A stretch of DNA of 5,013 nucleotides from a bacterium (GTDB lineage: Bacteria; Patescibacteriota; Minisyncoccia; UBA9983), in NCBI GenBank assembly GCA_023244795.1, contig JAHFLR010000052.1:1-5013 (forward strand), given 5' to 3'. The notes under the pieces were generated by a model. The model was given only the letters and a program-made list of their open reading frames with translations. It searched no databases and was not told the origin of the DNA. A program made the translations under genes and the position numbers. Shown piece after piece: positions 1 through 5,013 of the stretch; the first letter of the stretch is position 1, and every line of letters starts with the position of its first letter.

Positions 1-340
1 CCTCCGTTCGTTGCCCCTCCTCAACGTTTTCTTCTTTAGATACATAGGCCGCTCCATCGTCCAATAGTTTTTGTAAATATTTCTTGTATATTTCTGCGCG
101 CTCCGATTGTCTGAAGGTGTTGGAAAAATCCGGTTCTATTTTGAGCCACTTTAAATTTTCTATGATGTCTTGAGCGTATTCTTCCCTGGATCTTTCTTTG
201 TCGGTGTCTTCCAATCTAAAAACTATTTTGCCGTTGTTTTGTTTGGCAAAAAGATAGTTAAAAAGCAAAGTTCGGGCATTGCCAACATGGAACGGTCCGG
301 TTGGGCTCGGAGGAAATCTAACAACAATTTGATTGCTCAT
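1..340 (-). CDS. gltX: Glutamyl-tRNA synthetase, N-terminal part (runs off left edge)
   Basis: Class I aminoacyl-tRNA synthetase that charges tRNA-Glu (in many bacteria also tRNA-Gln, as substrate for an amidotransferase) with glutamate in the cytoplasm. The 113 visible residues cover the start of the Rossmann catalytic domain. VRFPPSPTG at about 7-15 is followed by the HIGH-type ATP motif as HVGN (18-21), then ARTLLFNYLFAK and RLEDTDKERS (about 42-51), which is diagnostic for the GluRS/GlnRS family. The KMSKS motif and anticodon-binding domain lie outside the window; family members are usually about 450-500 residues. The ATG at 338-340 lies inside the end of lysS, giving a 23-bp overlap in another frame. 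An in-frame TAA a few codons upstream rules out an earlier start. No Shine-Dalgarno precedes it, so coupling to lysS translation is likely. Around 97-104 the sequence reads AAYVSKEE where zinc-binding GluRSs have a cysteine-containing segment. Family assignment is very secure; tRNA specificity cannot be judged. Confidence 0.96.
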   Translation of the reverse strand, partial: MSNQIVVRFPPSPTGPFHVGNARTLLFNYLFAKQNNGKIVFRLEDTDKERSREEYAQDIIENLKWLKIEPDFSNTFRQSERAEIYKKYLQKLLDDGAAYVSKEENVEEGQRTE

Positions 341-1832
341 CGTTTGTTTTTGGTCTTAGTGTCGGGAAGAGTACGACATCTCTAATATTGGCTGTGTCGG
401 TAAAAAACATGGCCAACCTGTCTAGGCCGATACCGACTCCGCCGGCCGGTGGCATGCCGTGCTCCATGGCCTCTACAAAGTCTTTGTCCGATGGCTGGGC
501 CTCTACATCTCCGGCCGCTTTGGCTTTATCCTGTTGGGCAAATCTTTCCGTCTGGTCTATCGGGTCGTTTAGCTCGGAGAAGGCTTTTACCAGTTCCAAC
601 CCCCCGGCATAGAACTGAAAGGCGTCGACTAGCTCCGGGTTGTCGGGTTTTCTTTTGGCTAGGGGTAAATAGTTTACCGGGTAATCTATAACAAACGTGG
701 GTTGAATCAGCTTGGGCCGGATAATTTTTTTAAAGATATTGTCCATTATTTTTTCCTTCGTATCTGATGGCGCCACGTCTATCCCAAGTTGTTTTGCTTT
801 TAAGGAAAAATCTTCTTGAGCGGCAGATTCCGGATTCGGCATGAGAGAGCCTCTTTTAATGAGGTCGTAGTAGGAAACAACGGAAAACTTTTTTGAAAAA
901 TCTATTCTATTGCCCGCATATTCTGTAAAGCTCTTTTTAAACAATGTTTTTACCAAAGACCGAAGCATTTTCTCCACCAGCTCTCGTTGTTTTTGAGCGT
1001 CGGAATAGGCCTCATAAAACTCCAGCGCCGTAAATTCTGGGTTGTGGGTTACGTCTATGCCCTCATTTCTAAAATTTCTGCTTACTTCGTAAACCTTTGG
1101 AATGCCGCCAATCAAAAGTTTTTTTAGATAAAGTTCGGGAGCTATCCTTAGATAGAGATCTATGTCTAAGGCATTGTGGTGTGTTAGAAAGGGTTGAGCG
1201 CTGGCTCCTCCGGCCAGAGATTGCAGCACCGCGGTTTCTACCTCAACATAACCGGCCGCGTCTAAAAACTTCCTCATTTCGGAGATCATTTTAGATCTGA
1301 TTAAGAATCTCTTTTTTGAGTCTTCGTTGGAGAGCAAGTCCAGATATCTCCGGCGGCTTTTTTCCTCTATGTCTTGCAAGCCATGCCATTTTTCGGGAAG
1401 CGGTCTCAATGCTTTGACCAATATTTTCCAGCTAGAAACAAGCAGAGTCTTCTCTCCCCTCTTAGTAACAAAAAGAGATCCAGCTAGCTCCACAAAATCC
1501 CCAATGTCTATTGTTTGCTCAAACAAAGAAAATTGCTCTGGCCCCACCTCATCTTGCTTTATATAGGACTGAAGCGAAGCCGTTTCTTTTGTTTTGGTGG
1601 CAAGGGAGCCGTCGTTGATATTAAAAAATATGGATCCGCCATGGGCGCGAATGGCCATAATTCTTCCGGCCAGGTAAATCTTCCGCTTCTTTTTTAGTTT
1701 GGTAAAATTATCCACCGCCTCGGCGACCGTGGCGTCTCTTTTGGTGGAAACGGGAAACGGATCAATGCCTTTTTCTTTTAAGGCGTTGAGCTTTTTAATC
1801 CGTTCGTTGCGTACTTCTTCCAGTGAACTCAT
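318..1832 (-). CDS. lysS: Lysyl-tRNA synthetase, class II
   Basis: Charges tRNA-Lys with lysine in the cytoplasm, probably as a homodimer. The 504 residues match the usual class II LysRS length. An OB-fold anticodon-binding domain spans about 50-140 (LAGRIMAIRAHGG, then FFNINDGS). The catalytic domain follows: motif 1 around 189-215 (AGYVEVETAVLQ, GGASAQPF), motif 2 around 246-275 (VYEVSRNFRNEG with R255 and E257, then THNPEFT), and motif 3 around 464-494 (GVGIGLDRLAMFF with R472, then IRDVVLFPTLRP). FSELNDP near 418-424 is a LysRS signature. The motif 1 proline normally found in EVETP is alanine 201 (codon GCG at 1230-1232). The ATG at 1832 sits 8 bases below a strong -10 box and has no ribosome binding site, and the N-terminus SSLEEVRNERIKKL aligns well with family starts, so the message is probably leaderless. 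The last residues (TNDEQSNCC) are partly shaped by overlap with gltX. Stop is TAG. Confidence 0.97.
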   Translation of the reverse strand: MSSLEEVRNERIKKLNALKEKGIDPFPVSTKRDATVAEAVDNFTKLKKKRKIYLAGRIMAIRAHGGSIFFNINDGSLATKTKETASLQSYIKQDEVGPEQFSLFEQTIDIGDFVELAGSLFVTKRGEKTLLVSSWKILVKALRPLPEKWHGLQDIEEKSRRRYLDLLSNEDSKKRFLIRSKMISEMRKFLDAAGYVEVETAVLQSLAGGASAQPFLTHHNALDIDLYLRIAPELYLKKLLIGGIPKVYEVSRNFRNEGIDVTHNPEFTALEFYEAYSDAQKQRELVEKMLRSLVKTLFKKSFTEYAGNRIDFSKKFSVVSYYDLIKRGSLMPNPESAAQEDFSLKAKQLGIDVAPSDTKEKIMDNIFKKIIRPKLIQPTFVIDYPVNYLPLAKRKPDNPELVDAFQFYAGGLELVKAFSELNDPIDQTERFAQQDKAKAAGDVEAQPSDKDFVEAMEHGMPPAGGVGIGLDRLAMFFTDTANIRDVVLFPTLRPKTNDEQSNCC

Positions 1833-1840
1833 GATGATTA

Positions 1841-1869
1841 ATTATAGTAAAATTAAATCAATTTTTCAA
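1841..1869 (-). promoter_or_regulatory. Sigma-70-type promoter of lysS-gltX
   Basis: On the minus strand TTGAAA (1869-1864) and TATAAT (1846-1841) are separated by exactly 17 bp. The -10 box is a perfect consensus match and the -35 box matches 5 of 6. The whole promoter fits in the 39-bp gap between the mrdA stop and the lysS ATG. Only 8 bases lie between the -10 box and the ATG, so initiation would fall at the A of the ATG (1832) or at the A at 1835, giving no leader or a 3-base leader. Boxes and spacing are seen directly; activity and start site are inferred. The gap is AT-rich, which raises the chance of a fortuitous match, but the position is very apt. Confidence 0.72.
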
Positions 1870-1871
1870 TT

Positions 1872-3689
1872 TTAATTTATCGCAAAATATTCCGGCGAGT
1901 TGATGCTCATCCAGTCAGTGACCTGGCGCATTACGGCCGATGCTCCTATGGCGTTTGAGGTCGGTCCTTTTTCCATCACCAAAACGTAAGCATATTTTGG
2001 ATTTTCGTATGGGAAATACCCGATACTCCACGAGTTAGTGTTTTTGTTGCCAGTACCCACCTGCGCAGTTCCTGTTTTGGCGGCGATTTTTACATAAGGA
2101 ACATTGAGAGCCGCTGCCGTCCCCTCTTGCACGCACATCCTCATGCCGTCTTGCACGACTTTAAAGTATTCCTGGGGGATATCGATGGTTCTTTCTACAT
2201 TTGTTGCGCCGTCCTTTATTAATCGCGGCTCCAGAATTTTTCCATTGTTGGCCAAAGCTGTAGCGTATCTGGCCATTTCTATCGGAGTGATATGAAAAGA
2301 ACCTTGCCCGATACTTGCATTGTAGGTGTCGCCGATTCTCCATGTTGGATCTTTGGGTTCGGTTTTTTGTTTGGTTTCCGGCCCAGGGATTGTGCCGTCC
2401 TCTTCTCCCAATAAATCAATTCCTGTTTTCTCTCCAAAGCCAAACATTTTTACGTACTCCTCAATTTTTTTAATACCCAGCCCCTTAAGGCCCTCGTATC
2501 CTCCACCCACTTCATAAAAATAAACGTCAGAGGAAACTGCGAGCGCATGACGCATGTCTACCCAGCCGTGCGCCTTCCAGTCTTTAAAAATACTTTTTAG
2601 ATTCGGATCATACGGATTTTGAATGGAGATGCTGCCCGTACTGAGAATTTGTTTTTCCGGAGTAATGACGCCTTCTTTTAGCGCGGCCAGGGCAATGGCC
2701 GGTTTAATAATAGACCCCGGGGCATACAAACCGCCGACCGCTCTATCTAGAAAAGGTTTATTTTTATCTTGCAAGAAGCCCTGTATCTTTTCCGTTGGTC
2801 CTCCTTGAGATAAGATATTGGGGTCGTATTCCGGGTAACTTGTTATAGAGAGAATCTCGCCCGTGTTTACATCCATAATTATGCCGGCGCCTCCCTTATA
2901 GCCATATTGTTCGGCGGCTGATTTGACGATATTAAACATCTGAGACTGGAGATCCATATCTATCGCCAGTGTAATTTTGTTTCCCGGCGTTGGTTCTTTT
3001 TGTATGTTCTCCGAGATTATCGAACCCTTAGAATCTTTTTCTAATAGTCTTATGCCGGCAAATCCTTGCAACAGGTTATCGTAATATTTTTCTATCCCCT
3101 CTTTTCCGATAAGTTTTTCTAGTGGAATCTTATCGTTTTTCAATAAGTCTTTTTCAGACGGGTGTCCGATATATCCTATAATGTGAGCCAAACCCGGCTT
3201 GTCGGTATAAGTTCTTACCGAGGCCTGCTCCACTCTTACGTATTTGTAGAAGCCATCTTGCTCCGTTTGTTTTTTTTGGTTTTCGGCATCTTGCCAGTCG
3301 CTGGTTTTGCTCAAAATAAATTCCTTACCGTTGTCGTCCTCGGCTATTATTTGGAACTCCGCCCCGTTCCATGCTATTTGCGCGCCCTTTCTGTCGTATA
3401 TGACTCCGCGTTCTGGCAAAAGCGGGCTTAATTTAAAACTGTTGTTTTCGCTTCTTTCCTTAAAAAAGGCCCCCTGTACAACTTGAAGCTGAAAGGTTTT
3501 TATCAAAAAGATTCCTGTTACGGCCAGAAAGAAAATAAGAAGCCCGTAAAAAGAGTTCTTGCCCAGCGGTTTTTCCATTTTCCCCTCGAATCTGGCCGTA
3601 TCAAAATCCGGTATGTTGGCCGAGTCCATAAGAATTTCGTCGGGGAAGATCTCGGGGTGTTTTCTTGTTTTTTTATTTATCCCAAACAT
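1872..3689 (-). CDS. mrdA: Penicillin-binding protein 2 (elongasome transpeptidase)
   Basis: Class B PBP, a DD-transpeptidase that cross-links new peptidoglycan during lateral wall growth, anchored in the membrane with its catalytic part outside. Length (605 residues) is normal. A charged cytoplasmic leader (1-45) precedes one membrane helix (about 46-66). The dimerisation/pedestal domain begins near LPERGVIYDRKG (91-102), and the transpeptidase domain spans about 265-595. Active-site motifs are complete: SxxK as S326-I-I-K329 in APGSIIKP, the second motif as SSD (386-388) in SSDVYFYEVGG, and KTGTAQ (538-543). SxD rather than SxN and the preceding FKDWKAHG (368-375) fit PBP2 better than FtsI/PBP3, as does the position after mreBCD. 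The ATG is 1 bp past the mreD-like stop, with no clear Shine-Dalgarno. The leader, with HPEIFPDEILMDSANIPDFD and FEGKMEKP, is longer and more acidic than in E. coli PBP2. No rodA follows. The stop is TAA. Assignment is secure; the symbol follows the PBP2 convention. Confidence 0.95.
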   Translation of the reverse strand: MFGINKKTRKHPEIFPDEILMDSANIPDFDTARFEGKMEKPLGKNSFYGLLIFFLAVTGIFLIKTFQLQVVQGAFFKERSENNSFKLSPLLPERGVIYDRKGAQIAWNGAEFQIIAEDDNGKEFILSKTSDWQDAENQKKQTEQDGFYKYVRVEQASVRTYTDKPGLAHIIGYIGHPSEKDLLKNDKIPLEKLIGKEGIEKYYDNLLQGFAGIRLLEKDSKGSIISENIQKEPTPGNKITLAIDMDLQSQMFNIVKSAAEQYGYKGGAGIIMDVNTGEILSITSYPEYDPNILSQGGPTEKIQGFLQDKNKPFLDRAVGGLYAPGSIIKPAIALAALKEGVITPEKQILSTGSISIQNPYDPNLKSIFKDWKAHGWVDMRHALAVSSDVYFYEVGGGYEGLKGLGIKKIEEYVKMFGFGEKTGIDLLGEEDGTIPGPETKQKTEPKDPTWRIGDTYNASIGQGSFHITPIEMARYATALANNGKILEPRLIKDGATNVERTIDIPQEYFKVVQDGMRMCVQEGTAAALNVPYVKIAAKTGTAQVGTGNKNTNSWSIGYFPYENPKYAYVLVMEKGPTSNAIGASAVMRQVTDWMSINSPEYFAIN

Positions 3690-3690
3690 G

Positions 3691-3948
3691 CTATGTTCTT
3701 ATTTGCTTTCTTATCTTTTCGGTAATAATAATTTCTCCTAAAGCAACAACGGTAAAAATTCCGAAGTTTCCCCACAATTTATTAGACGGAATATAATAAA
3801 TAGAATCCATAAAAATCGCGGCGGCGAAAGCTTCCCAGTAGTTTTTAAACAGAATAACAAAAATAAAACCCATCAGTGAGGCGGCCCACCACGGCCCCCA
3901 AAAGATAACGGCAAAAAATAAAATGTCGCAAATTATCCTTTTTATCAT
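3691..3948 (-). CDS. mreD: Small MreD-like membrane protein (85 aa)
   Basis: Probable counterpart of MreD, the integral membrane protein that works with MreC and PBP2/RodA in wall elongation. Assignment rests on position between mreC and mrdA and on local resemblance. The protein is very hydrophobic, with helices at roughly 4-17, 21-35, 38-52 and 60-77, a GPWW break at 18-21, and a basic end (EKIRKQIRT) suited to the cytoplasm. The stretch YWEAFAAAIFMDSIYY, followed by a polar loop and NFGIFTVVALGE, resembles the MreD core where an Asp in a hydrophobic segment precedes a loop and another helix. Typical MreD has about 160 residues and five or six helices, so the first and last helices seem to be missing. 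It is not a recent truncation: only 4 bp separate it from mreC and 1 bp from mrdA, so there is no room for lost ends. Start is ATG without Shine-Dalgarno; stop is TAG. It could instead be an unrelated small membrane subunit. Confidence 0.7.
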   Translation of the reverse strand: MIKRIICDILFFAVIFWGPWWAASLMGFIFVILFKNYWEAFAAAIFMDSIYYIPSNKLWGNFGIFTVVALGEIIITEKIRKQIRT

Positions 3949-3952
3949 TTTG

Positions 3953-4750
3953 TTATTTTTCTATCATTACCAAACCAAGTTGCTGGATATTAATCGGCAG
4001 CCGGAATATAATTTTTTGAAACGGGCTAGAATCATTGGTTTCTATTTTATCTACCGAGCCCACAACTAAACCGTCCAACCCCGGCGTGGTTATTAAGTCC
4101 CCAATGTTAGTTTGGATATCTTTGGGTAGGTCTATTTCCAAATTTTCTCCGCCTCTCCCCACCGCAGAAGCTGATATGTTTTGATTTCCCAGAATTACGC
4201 TTGTTTCATTGGCTGGAAAAGAAATAAGTTTAACTTTGCTCACGCCCGGAAAAACTTCTACAATTTGGCCGAGCAGAGCTTCGCCATAGATGGTTACTGT
4301 CATGCCGGTGGTTATTCCGCTCTCGGAGCCGGCGTCTAAAATAAGAGTGTCGTATGGGATAGCTGGTGGCCTTTTGACGATGGCGGCCGTTATAAACTTT
4401 TTATTTTTGTTTGTAACGTGAGAAGCTGCCTCTCGTAGCTGGTTATTTTCTTGCTCCAGCGACCGGCAAAGCAGAGAGCGAGATTCCAGTTCGGTAAGGG
4501 TTGCCTTAAGTCTGCCGTTTTCCTCCTCAAGAGATTTTTTTTGTTCCAGATAGGCGGCGTTTCTTTTAAACCAATTTCCGACATCTTCGTTGGAGGACAG
4601 AAGGTAACTGCTGGCGGCCATAATCGGGGTTGAAACAACGTGCCCCACGTTTTCCTTAAAAAACGCCATTATCAAAAGAAGCGCAATAATTACGCCTCCT
4701 GTAATTTTCTTTTTGTTATTGTTTAATTTTTTATTGGGGAGGAATTTCAT
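3953..4750 (-). CDS. mreC: Rod shape-determining protein MreC
   Basis: Membrane-anchored scaffold of the elongasome that links cytoplasmic MreB to MreD and PBP2 and activates wall synthesis. At 265 residues it has normal size and architecture: a basic cytoplasmic start (MKFLPNKKLNNNKKK), one membrane helix (about 16-31), a heptad-rich coiled coil (about 62-109, with LEEENGRL and LEQENNQLREA), then the extracellular double beta-barrel domain (about 115-262). Family hallmarks are PYDTLILDAGSESGITTGM (132-150), GEALLGQIVEVFPGVSKVKLI (156-176) and GLVVGSVDKIE (227-237). The ATG at 4748-4750 lies inside the end of mreB, giving a 20-bp overlap in another frame; GAAG abuts the ATG and is too close to serve as a normal Shine-Dalgarno, so coupling to mreB translation is likely. 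The stop is TAA, 4 bp before the mreD-like gene. Assignment is secure from sequence and context. Confidence 0.95.
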   Translation of the reverse strand: MKFLPNKKLNNNKKKITGGVIIALLLIMAFFKENVGHVVSTPIMAASSYLLSSNEDVGNWFKRNAAYLEQKKSLEEENGRLKATLTELESRSLLCRSLEQENNQLREAASHVTNKNKKFITAAIVKRPPAIPYDTLILDAGSESGITTGMTVTIYGEALLGQIVEVFPGVSKVKLISFPANETSVILGNQNISASAVGRGGENLEIDLPKDIQTNIGDLITTPGLDGLVVGSVDKIETNDSSPFQKIIFRLPINIQQLGLVMIEK

Positions 4751-5013
4751 CTTCGTTGGGGACTAGTGTATGGCGCAATTCTTCTATATTTTCCAGCACT
4801 ATGCCAGTGCCGCGCACAACGGCGGTTAAGGGATCATCTGCTATAAAAACAGGCATCTTTGTTTCCGATTCAACCAGTTGCGCTAACCCCCTAAGGTAAG
4901 AGCCACCTCCCACCAAAATGATTCCGCGGTGCATAATATCGGAAACCAATTCTGGCGGTGTGTTTTCTATGACCTCTTTGGCGGCCTTTATGATTATCCT
5001 GACCGATTTAATA
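4731..5013 (-). CDS. mreB: Rod shape-determining protein MreB, C-terminal part (runs off right edge)
   Basis: Bacterial actin homologue that polymerises into membrane-bound ATP filaments steering wall synthesis. The 93 visible residues are the C-terminal end of the actin fold. IENTPPELVSDIMHRGIILVGGGSYLRGL carries the adenosine-binding GGG turn (fragment residues 35-37) and the PPEL.xDIM.RGI signature of MreB. MPVFIADDPLTAVVRGTGIVLENIEEL follows and matches the conserved MreB end (ADDPLT.V..GTG). The frame stays open to the window edge, so the gene start and any operon promoter lie outside; full-length MreB is about 340 residues. After the usual end comes a short tail, RHTLVPNEDEIPPQ, whose last residues are read from the 20-bp overlap with mreC. 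The stop is TAA. FtsA and DnaK-type ATPases are excluded by the signature and the neighbouring mreC. Confidence 0.96.
   Translation of the reverse strand, partial: IKSVRIIIKAAKEVIENTPPELVSDIMHRGIILVGGGSYLRGLAQLVESETKMPVFIADDPLTAVVRGTGIVLENIEELRHTLVPNEDEIPPQ

Noticed and set aside
170..691. Several plus-strand open frames opposite gltX and lysS (170-385, 388-612, 449-691)
   Set aside because: They lie wholly antisense to well-conserved synthetase genes, have low-complexity or biased composition and no recognisable family.
1097..1697. Plus-strand open frames opposite lysS
   Set aside because: Antisense shadows of a confidently assigned gene, without ribosome binding sites or protein-like character.
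1833..1871. Possible intrinsic terminator between mrdA and lysS
   Set aside because: The 39-bp gap is AT-rich with no GC-rich hairpin followed by a T tract; it is better explained by the promoter, so read-through from mrdA remains possible.
3270..3277. Run of eight A on the coding strand inside mrdA, a possible slippage or frameshift site
   Set aside because: It encodes QKKQ in a variable loop and the frame continues intact with all motifs downstream; there is no sign of a shifted product.
3668..3674. A-rich AAAAAAAC stretch near the start of mrdA resembling a -1 slippery heptamer
   Set aside because: The codon phase does not fit the X XXY YYZ pattern, and a shift here would destroy PBP2 at its N-terminus.
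2104..3741. Plus-strand open frames, and a minus-strand frame at 2161-2343, within mrdA and the mreD-like gene
   Set aside because: All overlap the PBP2 or MreD-like reading frames, which have clear motifs and hydrophobic pattern; these are by-products of codon bias.
4362..4369. GCTGGTGG, identical to the E. coli Chi octamer
   Set aside because: A single 8-mer within mreC coding sequence; Chi sequences differ between phyla, so this is probably chance.
4390..4638. 82-residue minus-strand frame, and a plus-strand frame at 4451-4633, within mreC
   Set aside because: Both are alternative frames across the MreC coiled-coil region, where repetitive codon use keeps other frames open.

Overview
The window carries six genes, all read from the minus strand and packed with almost no intergenic DNA. 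They form two functional blocks. The first, from the right edge leftward, is a cell-shape and wall-elongation cluster: the C-terminal end of mreB, then mreC, a very small mreD-like membrane gene, and mrdA (penicillin-binding protein 2). Junctions in this block are a 20-bp overlap, a 4-bp gap and a 1-bp gap. The second block is a pair of aminoacyl-tRNA synthetase genes, lysS and the N-terminal quarter of gltX, which overlap by 23 bp. A 39-bp gap separates the blocks and holds the only convincing promoter in the window. No RNA genes, mobile elements, CRISPR arrays, long repeats or intrinsic terminators are visible, and no stretch over 300 bases lacks a gene.

The organism looks like a member of the Candidate Phyla Radiation (Patescibacteria, probably a parcubacterial lineage). 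This is inferred from protein character, not from a marker search. The pointers are: a GluRS N-terminus with YVSKEE where many bacterial enzymes carry a cysteine-rich zinc segment; a PBP2 with a long acidic cytoplasmic leader (PDEI...DSANIPDFD...FEGKMEKP) that I recall from parcubacterial PBP2s; a stripped-down 85-residue MreD-like protein; heavy gene overlap; and almost no Shine-Dalgarno sequences. The five visible stop codons are three TAA and two TAG. The standard bacterial code reads every frame cleanly.

Functionally, MreB filaments on the cytoplasmic side, MreC and the MreD-like protein in the membrane, and the PBP2 transpeptidase outside would form the core of an elongasome, so the cell probably builds peptidoglycan and a non-spherical or size-controlled shape. 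The usual glycosyltransferase partner RodA is not next to mrdA here. LysRS and GluRS are housekeeping translation enzymes, probably co-transcribed from the promoter in front of lysS, which would give a leaderless or nearly leaderless lysS mRNA.

This is mainly a conserved housekeeping region, and I see no new defence, mobile or biosynthetic system in it. The points most worth a second look are the Pro-to-Ala change in class II motif 1 of LysRS, the leaderless lysS promoter, the minimal MreD-like protein, the PBP2 cytoplasmic leader, and the lack of Shine-Dalgarno signals at all five visible starts.
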